Shown piece by piece: positions 5,964-8,068 of a stretch of DNA of 8,068 bases. The DNA lies in the NCBI GenBank assembly GCA_039680625.1, contig JBDKSN010000019.1, positions 1 to 8,068 on the forward strand, in the 5' to 3' direction. The DNA comes from JAAYDS01 sp039680625. Lineage in GTDB: Bacteria; Chloroflexota; Anaerolineae; UBA1429. The notes under the pieces are model-generated. The model was not told the DNA's origin, ran no database searches, and saw only the letters and a program-made list of their open reading frames with translations. The position numbers were made by a program, and so were the translations under genes. Numbering within the stretch: the first letter of the stretch is position 1; each line of letters starts with the position of its first letter.

Positions 5964-8068
5964 CGCACCCGAGAGGGCCATCGGCACCCAAACGCGGTTC
6001 GGCGGCAGCGGCGCGCGCGAGCCCGTCGCTGGCCCAGCATAGTCGCTGCACCCCAGAGAGTTGCAGGCGGTGACCCCGTAGGTGTATTCCACGCCCGCCA
6101 CGGCCTCATAGTCGCGATACGGCGGCGCGGAAGCGCTGCCCAAGTAGAGCCGTGGGCCACTGCCCTCAGCGCGGTGTACCGTGTAGAACAGCGCCCCGGC
6201 CGGCGCCGTCCACGAGAGCTGCACACGGTCGGTGTAGGTGCCCTGGGAGGCCGTGAGGCCATACGGCGCATCGGGGATGCGGCTCGGCGCGGGCGCGGTG
6301 GTGGGCACGGGCGTCGCGGTGCGCGTGGCTGTCGGCACGGTCGTCGACGTGCGCGTGGCCGTCGGCGCCACGGTGGTCGGCGTCGAACTGGGCACGGTCG
6401 TCGACGTGCGCGTGGCCGTGGGCGCTACGATGGTCGGCGTCGACGTGGGCACAGCCGTGTTCGTGGCCGTTGCCGTCGGCGTTGGGCTGGGCGTCGCCGT
6501 GGCCGTCGGCAAAGGCGTGGCGGTGAGCGTAGGTGTGGGCAGCGAAGACGAGGTCATGGTGATCTCGATGGCCCAGTTGCTGTTCTGCGCGAACGCCTGG
6601 GCGAACTCGCTGTAGCGATAGAGTCGATCCTTGCCCTTGGGCGTGCCGTCGGCGTAATAATACTTGCCCGAGGCCCACACATTGGGGTCATACACCTTGA
6701 CCCAGTTGCCATCGTCGCTCAAGCCGCGCACCACCAGCCAGTGTCCCCCCGAGAAGGAATAGTAACGGCCCGTGTTCGCTGTGGGCGACGAGTTCCACAC
6801 CTCATAGTCCGCGCCGGGCGAGATGGCCCCCATGATCACCGGCACCAAGACGATGTGCCCGTTGGTGTTGACGGCGTCGCGCACCGCCGACATGCCATAG
6901 ATGTTGCGATAGCTCACGCCCCAATAGGTCAGCGCCGCGCGCAGCTGGGTGCTGTTGGTACCGTCGCACTCGGTACCGCTGACATAGGCGCGGATCTCAC
7001 TGATGGGCACATAGAGGTTGTTGCGCGCAAACTGGATGGCCATGGCCACCGAGGTGGGGCCGCAGTTCACGCTGGCGCAGGCGCCGCTCTCGGCCGCGCC
7101 CTGGTAGCGATACCAGTCGAACGGCGCCGAGACCTCGCCCTGCATCGACACGGCCCCGCCAGCCGCAGCTTGGGCGGCCTCCAGGCCGCGATCCGCCAGG
7201 CCCACCGTCACGGTCTGCTTGGTGGCCACGTCGACCACCAACACGGCCGTGCCCCCGCGCACCACCAGATCGACGGCCAGCCTCTGCTCGTCGAGCCAGC
7301 GCACCACGCCCGCCGGTGCGGGCAGCGTAGCCAGCTGCTCGGTCGTCAGGCCGCCCGCCTCAGCGCCCGTGGCCAGCCACAGGCCGCCGGCCCGGTCGGC
7401 ATAGGCCAACCGACGCGCCTCGCCCGCAGCGGAGACCTCGCCCTCCGCAGCGCCCTGGCTGGGCGCCCAGGCGAACGCCGCCACCGGCACATCCCCCGTC
7501 GCCAGGCGCTGCGCCTGCAGATCGACCAGCGAGAGCGACCACAGCGCGCCCTCGTCGGTGAGCAGGGTCGCTGCCTGACCATCCTCAGCCGACACCGTCG
7601 TCACCGGGACGTCGAGCGGCAGAGGCGCCACAGTGCCCGAGTTGTTGCCCACGAGGGCCAACGCCTGCTCGCCCGCCGGGTCTGTGGTCACCGCCAAGAG
7701 GCCGGCTTGATCGGGCAGCCAGGCATAGCCTGTGGCATCCAGATCGATGCGCGCCAGAGAGTCGAGCGCGGTGACCGATACGCCCTGCCGCGTCTCCATC
7801 ACGGTGAGCTGGCCGCGCTCGATCACGCTCAGCAGCAATCCATCCGGCGACCAGGCCAGGGCGCTGCGCAGGGCGAGGTCGCTCGCCAGCACGCGCGTTG
7901 TGCCCGTACGCAGGTCGGCCAGCCAGACCTGCGCGGGCAGCGGCGCCTGGCCCAGGGCCTCTTGGGGCACGAGCAGATAGGCCACCGTGGCCCCATCGGG
8001 CGAGAGCGCTGCTTCGAGCACATAGCCCTTTGCGGGCAGAGACAGCGCCTCACCAGTGACCGCCGCAC
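5955..8068 (-). CDS. Multidomain secreted protein: beta-propeller, C39-like cysteine peptidase, Thr/Pro linker, FN3 (5' end outside window)
   Basis: The frame is open at the window edge, so the N-terminus and any signal peptide are missing; 703 residues are visible (residue 1 = codon 8066-8064). Residues 1 to about 305 look like a PD40/TolB-type beta-propeller, with blade motifs LSPDG (21-25), AWSPDG (71-76) and YAWLPDQ (114-120). Residues about 313-503 are a C39-like papain-fold domain: NCGPTSVAMA gives catalytic Cys335, GGHWLVV gives His442, VYDPN gives Asp460, and Gln322 fits the oxyanion hole. Residues about 505-595 are a Thr/Pro/Ala-rich linker, followed by a fibronectin type III domain (about 597-685, containing VQLSWTAP) and the tail NRVWVPMALSGAAP. 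The intact catalytic set suggests an active peptidase or amidase. The linker and FN3 domain suggest an extracellular, surface-associated protein that binds or cleaves peptide or cell-wall material; the substrate is unknown. Confidence 0.85.
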   Translation of the reverse strand, partial: AAVTGEALSLPAKGYVLEAALSPDGATVAYLLVPQEALGQAPLPAQVWLADLRTGTTRVLASDLALRSALAWSPDGLLLSVIERGQLTVMETRQGVSVTALDSLARIDLDATGYAWLPDQAGLLAVTTDPAGEQALALVGNNSGTVAPLPLDVPVTTVSAEDGQAATLLTDEGALWSLSLVDLQAQRLATGDVPVAAFAWAPSQGAAEGEVSAAGEARRLAYADRAGGLWLATGAEAGGLTTEQLATLPAPAGVVRWLDEQRLAVDLVVRGGTAVLVVDVATKQTVTVGLADRGLEAAQAAAGGAVSMQGEVSAPFDWYRYQGAAESGACASVNCGPTSVAMAIQFARNNLYVPISEIRAYVSGTECDGTNSTQLRAALTYWGVSYRNIYGMSAVRDAVNTNGHIVLVPVIMGAISPGADYEVWNSSPTANTGRYYSFSGGHWLVVRGLSDDGNWVKVYDPNVWASGKYYYADGTPKGKDRLYRYSEFAQAFAQNSNWAIEITMTSSSLPTPTLTATPLPTATATPSPTPTATATNTAVPTSTPTIVAPTATRTSTTVPSSTPTTVAPTATRTSTTVPTATRTATPVPTTAPAPSRIPDAPYGLTASQGTYTDRVQLSWTAPAGALFYTVHRAEGSGPRLYLGSASAPPYRDYEAVAGVEYTYGVTACNSLGCSDYAGPATGSRAPLPPNRVWVPMALSGAAP
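6304..6447 (-). repeat. 57-bp tandem repeat inside the Thr/Pro-rich linker
   Basis: Two copies of a 57-bp unit (6334-6390 and 6391-6447) differ at only 5 positions by eye, and a partial copy (30 bp, 4 differences) lies at 6304-6333. The unit encodes 19 residues of the form VAPTATRTSTTVPSSTPTT. The period is a multiple of three, so changes in copy number keep the reading frame and would only lengthen or shorten the linker between the peptidase and FN3 domains. Confidence 0.85.

Noticed and set aside
6238..6615. Plus-strand Val/Gly-rich open frame of 125 codons
   Set aside because: It is the reverse strand of the Thr/Pro linker repeat, and its V/G/A repetitiveness follows from that.
7129..7444. 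13-bp direct repeat (GAGACCTCGCCCT at 7129-7141 and 7432-7444)
   Set aside because: It is short, inside a coding region and encodes the similar peptide GEVSA. It is probably chance or a minor remnant in GC-rich sequence.

Overview
The window is GC-rich, densely coding bacterial DNA with seven protein genes, the two outermost cut by the window edges. No rRNA, tRNA, CRISPR array, insertion sequence or phage gene was seen. I infer a member of the Chloroflexota, mainly from the last gene: a long Thr/Pro/Ala linker of the 'PTPTATATP' type followed by a C-terminal '...RVWVPMAL...' tail, both common in secreted proteins of that phylum. No single marker proves this.

Layout: (1) Positions 1-2674, plus strand, hold a tightly packed molybdenum cofactor (Moco) operon: the 3' part of moeA, then moaA, moaC and a small stand-alone MOSC-domain gene. 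Junctions are a 4-bp overlap, a 1-base gap and an 11-bp overlap. MoaA and MoaC make cyclic pyranopterin monophosphate from GTP. MoeA inserts molybdenum at the end of the pathway. The MOSC protein probably handles sulfur or a metal-sulfur group on the finished cofactor. moaD, moaE and mogA/moaB are not visible here. (2) Positions 2686-3777, minus strand, hold a zinc-dependent medium-chain dehydrogenase, convergent with the operon and with its own promoter and Shine-Dalgarno site. (3) Positions 3896-5353, plus strand, hold a polytopic GT-C (GT39/PMT-like) glycosyltransferase, divergent from the dehydrogenase. (4) Positions 5358-5864, minus strand, hold a small single-pass membrane protein of unknown function with a beta-rich domain. 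(5) Positions 5955-8068, minus strand, hold most of a large multidomain, probably secreted protein: beta-propeller repeats, a C39-like papain-fold cysteine peptidase with an intact Cys/His/Asp set, a Thr/Pro-rich linker with a 57-bp tandem repeat, a fibronectin type III domain and the C-terminal tail.

Regulatory reading: the glycosyltransferase and the small membrane protein have no Shine-Dalgarno site. Each instead has a -10-like hexamer ending exactly 6 nt before the ATG, so both look like leaderless transcripts. The dehydrogenase and the downstream genes moaA and MOSC have clear GGAGG-type sites. No intergenic stretch exceeds 118 bases. Apart from the Moco operon, the neighbours share no evident pathway, and I see no clear new multi-gene system. 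The most unusual items are the multidomain peptidase and the paired leaderless starts.
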